NCBI GenBank assembly: GCA_007449985.2
Contig: VIIQ02000581.1
Span: forward strand, 186,001-250,000
Length of the DNA stretch: 64,000 nt
From: Desmodesmus armatus
Lineage: Eukaryota > Chlorophyta > Chlorophyceae > Sphaeropleales > Scenedesmaceae
Direction of reading: 5' to 3'
Positions 10,401 to 23,277 of the stretch are shown piece by piece. The first letter of the stretch is position 1, and each line of letters begins with the position of its first letter. A model generated the notes under the pieces. It was not told the DNA's origin, did not search any database, and saw only the letters and a program-made list of their open reading frames with translations. The position numbers and the translations under genes are program-made.

Positions 10401-13400
10401 GCACCTGCAGTGGGGATCCTGATTTATTGGGATGGGGGGGGACGTAGCGTGTGTACACAGTGAATGGCGAGTTGCAAGGCGTGGTCACGATACACAAAAT
10501 GAGGAGAGAGTGGCAGGGCTGTTGTGTCTCAGGCCTGCCTTGTTGACCTAATGCCCCTCCACAATTCAGTGTGCAGGACACTTGTCACTGTCCGTGCCGC
10601 ATATGCATCTGATGCGGCTTGCGCCTGCCTGCACACTGTGTGACGCTGTTGCAGATCGCCAACACCTACTTCTTCCTGATAAACGGCTTCCCCCAGCAGC
10701 TGTGGGATACGCTGCCTGCAGACCTGCACCCCACAGACGAGCTGATTGTAAAGCTCGATGCAGCAGAGGCGGCGCGTCCTGAAGGTAACACTACTGCAAT
10801 TGCACCACTTGCTAGGCTCCTTGTTGTTGTGCGTCGTCAAATCTGAGCATCAAAGATTATTGCCACGGTGCCCAGTGGGTCGGCAAACGTGCGCATGGTT
10901 TGCGCAGGGTTTGTGGTGATGCTCACAAGTACTCTGCTGTGGCGTGTGGTTGTATTTGCGTGTGGCAGGTGGTGTCACCATTTATGTGTTTGACATCAAG
11001 CTCAGCAAGGAGCACCTGCAGGCCCTACCAAGGGAGGTGCGGCCGCGCCTGGGTAACCTGTTGGACGCATACATGGCCATCATGGGGCGATACGGGCAGC
11101 AGGACAGGCAGCTTGAGCTGACACCTTTCTGGCTGCCAATCAGGTGGACCGAGCGCGACATGCAGGTTGAACAGGTAAGCCACCACTGTAAGCTGTCATA
11201 CCCACAGTCGCTTTCTCAAGCCAACAGGGCGTGTGCAGGCTGTCAAGCAGAGCATGCGGCGTGAAACAGTTTGCAACTGCTTCAGCACTGCTTCAGCCGT
11301 GTCTTCTGCCAGCTTCCCAGCTGCTTGCCCTGTGTGCTTGTGGCTCTGCCAGGCTAGTGGCAATGGTGTGCATGTGCTGTTGCTGCCGTTGCATTGCTGT
11401 CCTGCTAGGTTCCAGACGAGAGCACCATCGGAGTTGATCAAGCGGACATCAATGGCCCAGCTGGCAAGCTGCGCGGGGTGCACCGGGACTTCCTGCTGCT
11501 GCTGCTCTACTTCCCTTACGTGGATGGGTGAGTGACGCGCATGAGCGAAGCACTTGGGCATGGGGCATGGGCCATGCCTGCGACAACGGACATTGGTCAG
11601 TAAACGTGCTGCAGCGCGTGGGCTACTCAACACATACAGTGTTGTTTTGGCACCATAGCTCCCGTATTTGTGCGGAAAAACCTTGCCCGAGCACTCACCT
11701 CGGATCGGTTGTGTCAGGTCGGCATCTCATAGAGGCGCCGTCGGTAGAACGTACAGTCTGTGCCTTCAGGGAGAATTGGGCATCACTGCTCCTCCTTGCA
11801 GGATGCTACCTGTGTCATGCTCGACCAGCTGGGTGCTGCGGTACTGTACATCGTACTACGCTTCGCTACGGCAGCGAAGTCGAATTGCCTACATTGCGAG
11901 ATAGAACGAAGCAAAGCTTTTCACGACCGTCGGCAACAGTCAACTTGACGTCGTCTTACTGCAACAGGAAGCGCACCAAGCCGATTGGTCCTGGAGTGGA
12001 GGAGCTGCTGTTCACAGCCTGGTGTGGCCGCATGATCCCCAAGGCCTGCTTGACCCGCCTACCTCCACTAGTGGCTGCGGCGCAGCAAGGCAGCCCGGAC
12101 CCTGCTTGGATGCTGACTGAGACAAGGCTCTGGTAAGTGCGCGCCAGCCTGAGCACTGATCGTTCATAGACTTCACTGCACATCATGCTGCAGATCATGA
12201 CTTCATCACCCCTGCAGTTCCAAGTGCTGCTACGCCGACGGCTTTCGAGTAGCTATTCACAACGACAGGGGCCCCCAGAGCACTGGTAGTACCCTGAGGG
12301 TGTTGTGGGGTGGCGCACAACGCGTCCTGGTGATGACGCACTGACCTACTGCGGTGCCTGCCACACTGCCTGTGCCTCTCAGCGGTGTGCTGTTCTGCAG
12401 CCCCGAGGTCTACACCTCCAACCACAAGACGGAGCTGCAGGACACAGCTTTCACTGCAGTCGTCGAGCGCCTGGGAGCTCCAGCCACGAGTGACCCCCGA
12501 GAGGACCTGTGGGTGTGGGATGCGCGGCGACACATGTGGAGTGAGTCACCTGCTGCCAGCAGCATGCTTCTGGACCACCACAAGGACCACTGGGCACCTT
12601 TGGTAAGTGCTGCACAATCTGGCTGCTTTGAGCACAAGCTGAGCATGGCGCGGCATTGTGTCTGCCGACGTTGATAGCTGCTGTGCCGTGAGTGCACCGT
12701 GTGTGCCGGTGGGTTGTGAACTGCAGGAGCAGCAGGGCGAGCTGCTGGACACCTTTGTCAGCAGTGCAGGAAACGTGTGCGGCAGGTCGTTCAGGCTGCC
12801 TCAGCCCGTTGAGGCTGGCACAAGGTGAGGCACCAACATGCATAGACCACATGCCTACAATAGGCAGGCAGTAAACGTGTGACAAACAGCCCTGTAGGTG
12901 GTTGTGGTTGTCATTTGTGTTTTGGGGCGGGGGAGGTGATTTCGAGGACCACTAGTTGAAACAACTTGTAGAGTGCTTGCTGGTGGATGTGTCCCAGCTG
13001 TCTCAATGCATAGCAGTGACTGTCAGCATAAGCCAGTCTCTCTGTGCACTGCGGCCTGCTTTTGGCGCTGAACAGCCCGGCAGAGCGCACAGCCTGCACA
13101 TGAAGATTCCAGCTATCGTGGGTATGGCTATATATCAAAGGCGACAGCTGCCACCTGCAGCCGTCCCCATCGCGTTGTTGACAACAACAGGAGACCCCGT
13201 TGGTGCACGTGATTAGTATACATGGTGTCTTCACGTAGCTCCTATTGAGCTACTGCAACGGCTTTTTTGCTTGCTGCCCACAGCCCTGTCATCAAGGCTG
13301 GGGACCTAGTCCAACTCCTCACCCTGGAGGAGCGCCAGGCAGAGGCAGGCAGTGCGGCAGGCAGCAGCAAGGGCCGCCGTGGTGGTGGCACTTCCCCTGG

Positions 13401-16400
13401 CGGCAAGGCCGCTGGTAGCAGGTGCGCCCCATGCAGTCCTTGGAGGTGCCCTGTTGGCCTGCCAGTAGTCCTGCTTTAGTCACATATGTCATTGTGTGTG
13501 CATGCCTGGCTGGCTGGCGGGTCATCCGCGGCTGGCGGATCATCATATGCAGCATATAGCTTGAGGGTGTGCGTTCTTCAGCATTCTACACTGCACCATC
13601 CTCAAGGGCATTGCCTTGTCTCCATATGGCTGAGCGTTCTACAATTGTACTTGCAAGTACTGTATGCCGCTCATGGCGTTCATACCATGCAGTGAACGGC
13701 AGTTTCCAATGGGCTACAGGCTGGTGGAGCATATTGAGCAGAATCGCGAGGAAGGGCCACGCTACCTGGTGGTGGTGCGGGAGTGGACGCCTAGCTGGGC
13801 CAAGAGTAAGTGTCCACAAACTTGCAATGCTCCGCACTCACATCTGCACCCAGAAGTACCAATGCCATGCCAACAAGCCACGCAGTGGGCAAATGTTGGT
13901 TCTTGGCAGTGTTACTGGGATGTTGCACTGCTGATCAATGCTTTTGTCTGGACCCGAGATTACCTGAGACAGTGTGTGCAGCATCATGCAAGAGTGCAGT
14001 AGCGAGCACACACTCTTGGGAGGCAAAGATGCATAACTTGCTACTCTGGAAGCGTCTTTACAGGGTGTGGAGCCATACATGACGTGTGTAACTGCTCGTC
14101 TCTGTGCCTGCGCTTGTTGCCTGTCACTTGCAGGCCTGGGCCTCACAAGCAGGGAGGCCCCCAGCCTGATCAAGCCGATGCTCGCAGCCAAAGCGCAGAA
14201 GCTGATGCAGAGCTGGAACCAGTTAGCACCCAAAAAACTGTCGTGGTAAGCCCTCCGAGCAGTGTGTGCAGCCACTCTGCCAACTACTAGTTGCCAACTA
14301 GCAGTGCTAGATACTGAGATGCTCAGCTGTGCTTGCACCTTGCACTGAGGCGCTCAGAGTAGGTCCCATTCAATTGCAGCCGTAGTGCAGCCAGCACAGA
14401 GCAGTGGCGTAAAGCAATGCTCACCTTTCACTGTTAGCCCTGCACAAGATGTGCAGGTAAGCTTGCTTGCTTGCAAGGCGTGATGTCGTCCCTGCACTGC
14501 ATAAGGTTGCTTTGTGGGGCAGGGGGTTTTCACTGCAGAAGATATGTGGCAGGCGCAAGCTGCTGGTTTGTCGGCGCAGGTGGTCTGCCAGCAACAACAA
14601 GCCCTGCAAGGACATCAAACAGCTGGAGGGCGTCTCAAGCTTACCCGTGCTGACAGTCGCACAGGTGAGACTGTGCAGTGCATGAAATCACTGATGAATC
14701 ACCACGTGTCAATAGAGAGGGTACCTTGGAGAGGCAAGCATGCAGTCTCAGTCCGATGACAAGAATGATATAGGGCTTATACATTCGTGGCACGGGTAAC
14801 TTGCTCATAAACACAGTGAGCAGTGTGCACACTGCTGGTCAGCAAGCACTGTGCTTGCTGACCAGCAGGCCCTGACAGCAAGCAGTTTGCGCAGGAGGCA
14901 ACAAGGTCTGCCTCGTGAGCCGGCACATGGAGCAGCACTGTAGCGGTTAACCTCAAAGCTGGCAGGTGTCACATGTACAGTGTATGTATGTTGCACTATC
15001 GTTGCACTAACATTCTGATGGTTGGGCACACCCTGGTGTGTATGTTTTGGTGCAGGTGCCTACCTCCCTGGCTGTGTGCTTTGTCGACAGCAGAGGGCTG
15101 CTGGCTGACTTCAAAAGGGGGCCGCAGTGGAGCAGCAGGTTCAACCTGGGCACTCTGTCCATGAAGTGGGAGCTCTACAAGGGCAGCAAAACAGGAGACA
15201 GGGTCGTCTACAGCAACAGGAGCATGTGAGCACAGTACAGAAATGTGACCAGTGCATTTTGTCAATAGCTGTATCGGGGCGGTTTGGGTGATACAAATAA
15301 TGACTTGGTAGGAGCTTAGCGGCAGGCATCTGGTAAGCACCAACCGAGGGCTTTGTAGGGGAGTGGTTGCAATAGGGTTTAAGCGCTGCCGCCGCCAAGT
15401 GCTTGGCTGGCACGCTAGGTAGCATACAGTGCACGCAGCTGTTGCCACCAGCATGGATACATTGACGTACGTAGCAATAAGGCATTTCTGCAGAGCAGCC
15501 ACGCCAGCCAGGGGCTGCAATCGTGTTGTTGCTGCAACACAAGGCCTATAGGCCGTATAGCTACGGCTATGCCATGTTGCATTTGTACCTGCAAGACAGT
15601 GCCTCCACCGTCAAGTTTGTGTGTGTTGCTGCATGCCATGCGCGGCGCAGTGGGCATGATGTGGTGAGGTACACTTCGGCCAACAAGTGTGTGATCAAAC
15701 CTGGGGCTGGCGGCGTGCGCGGCTTGGTGGAGCGCTCGGACCCAGTGGGGCACTACCGCCTGAGGGTCACCTCCCAGTGTGACTGGATGGACTCTTCGGA
15801 AGAGCAGGCTGAGCTGGAGTACACATTCTTTGTAGGTGTCGCTGCTGCCGCAGAAGTGCTCAATCGTGTGCACTGCACTATGATGTAGGCTGTGACTCAC
15901 GGTGACAATTTTGCCGCTTGCTTAGTGTTGTGATGCTGGATCTAGGGCTGTTGATCAATGAAGCTGACAGCAAGGAAGGCATGTCTGCAGCTGGAGGCAG
16001 TCGAGCCAGGCCTGATCATAGATCTTGGGGCTTGGGGGTCCCAAGAGACAGGCTGTCTCTGTGCTCTACTGAACAAGGGGTGTGCTCAACTGACAACTGA
16101 TCAAAGCTGACGATATCAACATCAACCTCAAACACTACAAGTGGTACATCATCAAAGTCCTCAGCAATCTGGAGGAGAGCACCACGTGCCACACATCATG
16201 AGCCCATGCATATGCTGGATTGCTTTCGGCACGGCTGTTGCGGCTGCAGGTGGGCGGTGATTCAGCAGCCGCCCTGGAAGCCAGCTGGAGGAGGGCAGAC
16301 TTTGCTGGGGCTGTGCCGCATGTGCGGCTGACAGAAAGCCTGCCGGGGCTGGAGATACGCGCCAAGGATGGAGAGGGCAAGGTGGGCGAACCAGTCAACA

Positions 16401-19400
16401 TGTTGCAGCCAGGATATCAACATCAGCCGGAGCGTTTGGCTGAAGTGGGTGGCAAATGCCGCACGACACCTCTGTCTCTCCCTGTCTGTCGTGACTCGTC
16501 TATCATTGATGCGAGTTCCCAGTGGGCATGCTCAAGACTGACATGCAAGTGTTGATGTATGTTTGTCGTGCAGATAGTGCCCCTGCCATTCTTGAGAGAC
16601 TCAGACGTCAAAACACAGCTGACAGTGTCTGTCAAGGCAGCAGGCAACAGGGCCATGACCCTCAACCGCCAAGAGCAGGTGGTCCGACTGGCTGAAGACA
16701 GAAAGCTGATCACTGTTGAGGGGCTGAGGTGAGTACTCAGTAGTCAGTGTAACACGGATCCGACAAACTTCCTATAGTAATTACAGTGTCTGCATTGCAA
16801 CTGCCTGCATGCGCTGCACGGCAAACGTCTGCATGCACGGTTGCGTAACGGTTTGCCTGCCTCAGTGCGGTCACTGGCAGCCGTTGTCAGAGCATGCTGC
16901 ACACCAAGGCGTCGGCTCAACGCCCAGTGGTGTGTGCCTGCGTGCACCTGCGCAAGCAGCAACCCAAGCCCAGAGAGTGCATCTGCGCCAGCACCTCTGA
17001 ACCCATGCATGCATATGGAGAATGCTGCCATCACATAGGAGCAACTACCACTAGGCGTACCATGCCTGAGGCACTTGCCAACCGTCATCATCGCCATGAG
17101 TGGGTTTCACAGGCTGTTGCCTCTCTAAAGCACATGTATGTGCCTTGTGCAGGCTGGAACCTCAGAAGCTGCCAGCAGGTGCCAAGGATGCCAGTGTCTG
17201 CATGGAGCTGTCACTGCCTGACGGCCAGAAGCTGGAGCTGGCTGGGCAGGGTGCCCCTGCAGTGCAGGTCCTCAGCGGACCGCCACACATGCTGAAGGCA
17301 ACGGGACAGGACTACAAGTAAGCATGGCTACTGCACATCATGTGGGGATGGCTTGAAAGTTGCCACACTTCCTGATTTTAGCCTGCATGTCCTTCACAAC
17401 AGATGCGTGACGGAGGCGCTGATAAGGAGTGACAGGAGGAAGCATGCAGAGAGCCTCTCAGTGATCATCAGTGATGTATGTGACCAAGCCGAGCGCACGG
17501 TGTTTGCATTCGTGCTGCAGCTTTGCCCACAGCATGGACAACCCCTTCACCAGCAACGTGCATTCACGGGGGACTGTGCTGGCTGCGAGCCTGGACTTGC
17601 GCGATGCCTCTGACAACAAGCTGGACGTGGAGGACGGGGTAAGGCCATGTGACCCACACTGACACAAACTGACTTTCATAACACAACCCATGGGGCGCTG
17701 CCCTCACTGCAGACTGTTTGGTGGACCAGAGGGCACACATTGTAGCATGCAGGCTCCCGGAGCAACGGTGTCAGGTCGGTCGTGGTCTTAAAAGCTACTG
17801 ACTGGTGCACCACCTGCTGCTGCTGCTAGGCCAGCAGCATGATAGTCAAGGAGGGCTTCAGGCTGCAAAATTAATATATGTTGTGTTGCAATGCAGGAGT
17901 GCTGTGCTCGGGTGAGGTTCCACCCATCGCTGGCAGCTGAGGGCTCCTCCGGCGGCGGCCGCAGCTCAGGTTCTGCCAGCAAGCGCAGAAAGTCAGCCGC
18001 AGCTACAGCTGCAGTCGATGCTGGCGCTGCTGCAGCAGCCTTGGGCTATGAGGCACACGTGAATGGCAGCATCGCCAGCATACCTCCTGGCTTCAGGTGC
18101 GCTGCTTGGCCTGCCACAGTTGCAATGCAGCCATGTGCGCCTCAAACTGCTGGGGTGTATTGGGCCACACAGTGTTCTGCCACCACTACACGTGCTGCAG
18201 CTCCGAGCAAGTCACCCCCAGAAGATTACCAATCATGCCAGCACTGTCAGTTGGCAGCTGACCCTCGGTGCTTTGCCATGGGTTCCTGCAGGGGCATGCC
18301 AGACAAAGTGTAAATGACCTATGGCACAACATAGGTGCCACCTTGGCGGTCAGCGAGAACTTACAACACTTTGGCTGCGCACCTACAGGTGGACTGCACC
18401 CCCGGGCGCAGGGCCAGTCGGCATCACCATTGATGTGTTCAGTGGCAGCAGCCTGCCACGGGCAGCCAACGCTGCACCACTGCTGACACAGACAGGCTGG
18501 TTTCGCATGCAGGTGGGGTCGCTTCATCGTTGCACAAGAAGGCACATGTGACAAGTTGCAACAATTCATGGCAGTGCTCCAAAGGCCTTGGCCACAGGTT
18601 GTACATCATTGCTAACTGGGGCAATCACGCTTGGATGCGGGTAGTCAAGGTGTGGCACAACAACACAGGATTGTGATGCGACACCATCTTCAGATACCTA
18701 TACAGACAACTGCTGAAGGAATTAACCGATGTCTTGCTGCAGAGAATGCATGTTGGCATCGTCACCCATGCTGCACTGGAGTTTGATGCACAGGACTACG
18801 CACACCGGTGGCTGGTGTGGCAGGGCAAGGAACCCTTCCGATGGTAAGCTGCACAGCTCGCTCCCTACAAGCAGTGTATCCACTTGCTGGCTGCCAGCAG
18901 GTTTGGCCCACACGCACATAAAGTGTGATGCAGGCACTTCACACTTGTCTTGCAACCACTAGGCAACACACGGCCCCCATTCTTTTATTGATGAGCTGTA
19001 CTAGAGCAAGCCATCACAGCACTGATGTTTGGTTCCGGAGTTACATATTGAGGAGCTGCACGGCAGCAGGATAGCTAAAGGAGAGCGTGAAGTAGCCAGC
19101 AACCCACTACATGTCACCCAAGAACAAAGCACCAGGCTGCACTGACCAACTGCTAGACTGTGCCTCTTGGCCAGAACCCCAGGCCAGTGGGTGGCACGTG
19201 CTCAAGAATGTGCAAACCAGAACATAGCAGGAAGCAAATCGCCACAAACCCACTAATACACGACACAGCTACTGGCACACTGAACAGCTGATCAACACTA
19301 TACCACACGGTGTCAGGCCAAGACGGGGACCAGTAGTGTCTGCATGCATTCACTGCACTGCGAGGAAGCACTAAGCCTGGACGGCTAGAAGGCTCATATC

Positions 19401-22400
19401 TAATACATCTAGTACACTGCCAAAAATCGTCAAAGGCCAGTAGCATCTGCACACAGTGAATGTCACTACAAAGATCACCAAGCCTGGACGGCTCATCGAC
19501 CACTGGGCAAAGAGTACAGCTAAGAAACAATATGCCAAACGGCATCAGGCCAAGATGGGACCACTCCATGAGGACAAGCACCATGCCTGGACGGCAAAAA
19601 GGCCTTAGACCAGTGCCAGCACCACACCGAATGTCACCAAAAACTGTGCCTGATCGGTCAGGTAGTAAATGAACCAGTAGAATCTGCTTACTGCCGTAGC
19701 CAGCACATAGCCAGTCACCACGATAGCAAAACGCTCCACACCAGTTCACAGCATGAACCGTCAACCCTGAAAGACTCCAACCTCTGAGGATCGCCAGGAC
19801 CCCTTCCAGGATGCTGTGAGCTGGGCCAAAGACTTGCAGCTGCTGCCATCATGAAACATTCCATAGTGCGACGCTTTGAGGCTGCATGGCCGACTGCCAG
19901 ACTGTAAATGAACTTCAGCCATCAACATCACACCAATCGCGCAGACAGCACGCATATCTCTCGCTGTGCGGACCGCAACAGTGACCGCAATCTAGATGGA
20001 TGTACTTCCAAGGCACTGCAGGCTGGAGATGAGGTAGCCCCTACGAGTTGTGTAAGGCTTGAATCGCGCTTGGCAGCTGTGCGCAACCACCCCACTCCAA
20101 CCGCTTGTGTGCATCACCGCTGATGTTTGGCCACCTTGCAGGGGGCAGGGTGTGGCATTTCTGCTGACCACCACCATGGCGGGTTTTGAAGCCACCATTG
20201 AAGCCAAGGACCGGCGCATGCCAGATAGCTCTGTGGGCAGGGATGCTGCAGTGCCAGAGGCAGTGCTCAACAGGTTCTGCCAAGGCTATGAGCCACGCCT
20301 GGACGTCCTGGGGGGCCAGTTGGTAAGAAGGCGAGGGAAGTTGAGGGGGTTTGACAGGGCAAAGAAAAGCAGGGACTTCGGGGCAATCTGTACAGGTCCA
20401 GGTTGATGTCATATTTGCGCTATTGGGGTCAGCCTGTACAGGACAGGCGAATTTGAAGGAGTGGGCCGCTATGCCTGCACATCCAGGAAACGGCTCATGA
20501 ACTTGGATGCATTGGACTTGCAGCTGGCATTGTCTGCACCACATGTGTTTGAACAGAGGTGCTCGCAACTGGTGGCGAGTGGTGCTCACCAACAGCTGTT
20601 GTCAAACATCATCGTGCCACAGGCAGGACCCGGTCTGGTGTCAAAGGCAATGCTGTTGCTGGCTGGTTTGATCCAACCAGTCAATCAATTGATCACTTGG
20701 GTAGCGGTGTGGTGCTGTTGGTCTTGGCAGCACACATGCGGTGCTTGGCGCTTTCTCTGCACCGTGCAGGTGACTACCTTCATCACGCCATCTGGCAAGA
20801 AGTTGTGCAGCAAGAGCAGCGCGGACCGCGGGCTGATCAAAAGCAAGGTGCCATTCTTCCTGGCAACCGAGTGGAACAGGTGCGTGCTGTTGGAGGCCCA
20901 GCTTGGATTGCTTGTTGCACGCGTTTCGGCAGTGCTGCGACCACGACAGCAGACGAGCGCGCGGTGCGGTTTGGATCTTCTTACTGGTCTTGTTTTGTTT
21001 GTCATCTTTGATTGTATTTTCTTGGTTTGAATTGTCAAAATCGCAAGTCTTTCGGTGCCGAGACTTCATGCGCTTTCATGTGGTAGCACATTGACTGACA
21101 TTCTTGCTTTGTGCTTTGCAGGCTGCTGAATCAGTCCCTTGTGTACGAGGTGGTGTTCATGATCACTCCCAACCAACAGGAGTCCCTGGATGGCGTGACA
21201 CTGCAGCTTTGCAATGAGAGTGATGAGGTTGACACAGACTTCAGAGGACACGCGAGGGTGGGTGATCTCGTACATTGCTGAGCGCATCCGCTCAGCCCAA
21301 TTGTGCTGAAGACAAGCAAAGCTTCAGCTTTGCAGTCGACAGATATGGTGTGTTGCCTTGGTATGATAATGCGGCAGCATTGCCATTGCTCTTCATCACC
21401 TTGGCTACATCACCCATTGACCTTGCAGACCCTGATGTGCAAACTCCTGACCCCACACCTGGATGTGTCAACAGCTTGTGCTTGTTTTGGCTATGCTTCT
21501 GCAGCTCTGTGTACTGGGCGCCGATGGCGGCTATACAGCACTGTACCGTGACGCACCTCCGCTCAAGATCGTCGACGGGGAGCTGTCACTGCCATCGCTC
21601 AAGATCGACCCTGATTGGCTGACACAGGAGAGCCGGGGCACTGCCACGCTGGTCCTGCTGGATGATGAGCCCTTTGCCGCGCACGGCCCTGCAGCAGCCG
21701 GGCCCAGCAGCGCACAGCAGTGGCAGTGGGCCAGCCAGCCGCAAAAGGAGCTCGGCCGCATCCACCTGCGTCTAGCACCAGCTGCTGAGCGCCTGCTTGT
21801 CATGGCGGCTGGGCCGCTGTTCAAGGGCATGTGCATGGAGCTGCCCCAGCCCCAGCAGACAGCTGGGCGGGGCAACAAGGGTCAGCAGGTTGCTAGGACA
21901 GTGCGCCTGCTTGAGGTGCGCGTGAATGCGATGGTGGTGTCAGCACAGCACTCTGAGGAGGCTTTGTAACTATTGAGCCGCTGTGGCCTTGGTGCTGTGT
22001 GCAGGACTGACTGCTGCTTGGGTGTTGTCCTGCATGCTCGCCTTGAGAACTGTACTAGCACATTTAGGTGCTGCATTCACAACGTTGGTCCTTTTGACGA
22101 CCATCGATGAGATAGGCTCGCCCTTGCAGTGAATATGTGGCACGTATGAACCAACAGCTGCCCCATGTTGTTTGTTCTGTTGTCTGCTGTGCGTGCAGCA
22201 GCAAGTGTTTGCTAGCTCAGGCGCAGCTGGCAGCAGCCGGCAGGCAGCAGCTGCAGCGCAGGGGGCATGGTCTGCTTGGACGTGCACGCCAGCACAGTCT
22301 GCAGCCCGCTTCATCGACCCACGCAGAGCGTCACTGCAGGGGAGGCTGCGGCTGCAGCTTGGCCAGCCCATCACGCTGCACTTTGTAGCAGTCGACTACA

Positions 22401-23243
22401 TGGACTGTCCTGCTGTGCTGAGGAGGCACCAGCGGCAGCAGCTGTCAAGCAGTGGCCTGCAGTTGCAGCCTGCTACAGGTGTGACCGTAGTTGTACTGCC
22501 TTGCCTTGTGTGCTGTAGGGAGCAACCCATGTGTGATGCAGATGTGCACGCATGCCCAAGAATTGTGATAATGCCATCCCCACTCACATATGTGCATGCC
22601 ATAAGAAGCCACTTGCCTACTAGTAGTTTCACCGGGGAACCAACACTTTGTGCAGTCTGCAGCACCAGCGCTGTACAAAACCTGCCTGCCATTGCCTGTG
22701 TTCAATGGTCGTCAGCAGCAAATGTGTCTGGCCCTCCTCCCTTTCTCGCTGTACACGTCGCCTGCCACCCTTCCAGGTGCACCATTGGCGGTCGATGTCG
22801 ACCATTGGAACTGGGGCAACACCAAGCGATCCAGTGCCCCAGCCACAGCTGTTGAATGCAGCGGCCACCTGGGGGGACCCTTTGTCAACAGCTGCACCTT
22901 CACGGTGAGCCGGGGCTGTGGCGAGGCCACACTGGCGCTGCGGTTGGAGGGCAGCTTTGGGCGGGAGACACTGCTGGAGGTCCCAGTGCTGCTTGAGGCC
23001 GGGCCTGTGGCCGCAGATGGCCTGCACCTACTGACAGCCCAGGTGCAGCGCCACGGCACGGTCAGCACCACAGAGTTTTCCTGCAGCCGTGATGGCTTTA
23101 TCAGCCTGAGCAGCTGGCAGCCCCTGCAGCCACCAGAAGAGGTGGAGGCCCAAAAGCAGGAGTCAGGGGTGGAGAAGGACACGCAGCCAGCACCGCCACA
23201 GCAGCAGCGGCAGCAGCAGGGAAGGAGCAGGCGGCAATCACAG

Positions 23244-23277
<34 letters not shown>

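Noticed and set aside
12218..12270. Candidate exon CSKCCYADGFRVAIHND in the SMCHD1-like gene
   Set aside because: Direct joining of 12132 to 12383 keeps phase and reads TRLCGVLFCSPEVY, matching the family; the extra exon would break it.
19153..19764. Minus-strand open frame of 203 codons inside an intron
   Set aside because: It overlies a diverged tandem repeat with a period near a multiple of three, which keeps the frame open. No domain, codon bias or splice support.
20440..20560. Immunoglobulin-like looking frame (FEGVGRYACTSR)
   Set aside because: No splice site gives the right phase, and the exons on either side (ending 20322, starting 20770) join cleanly in phase 0.
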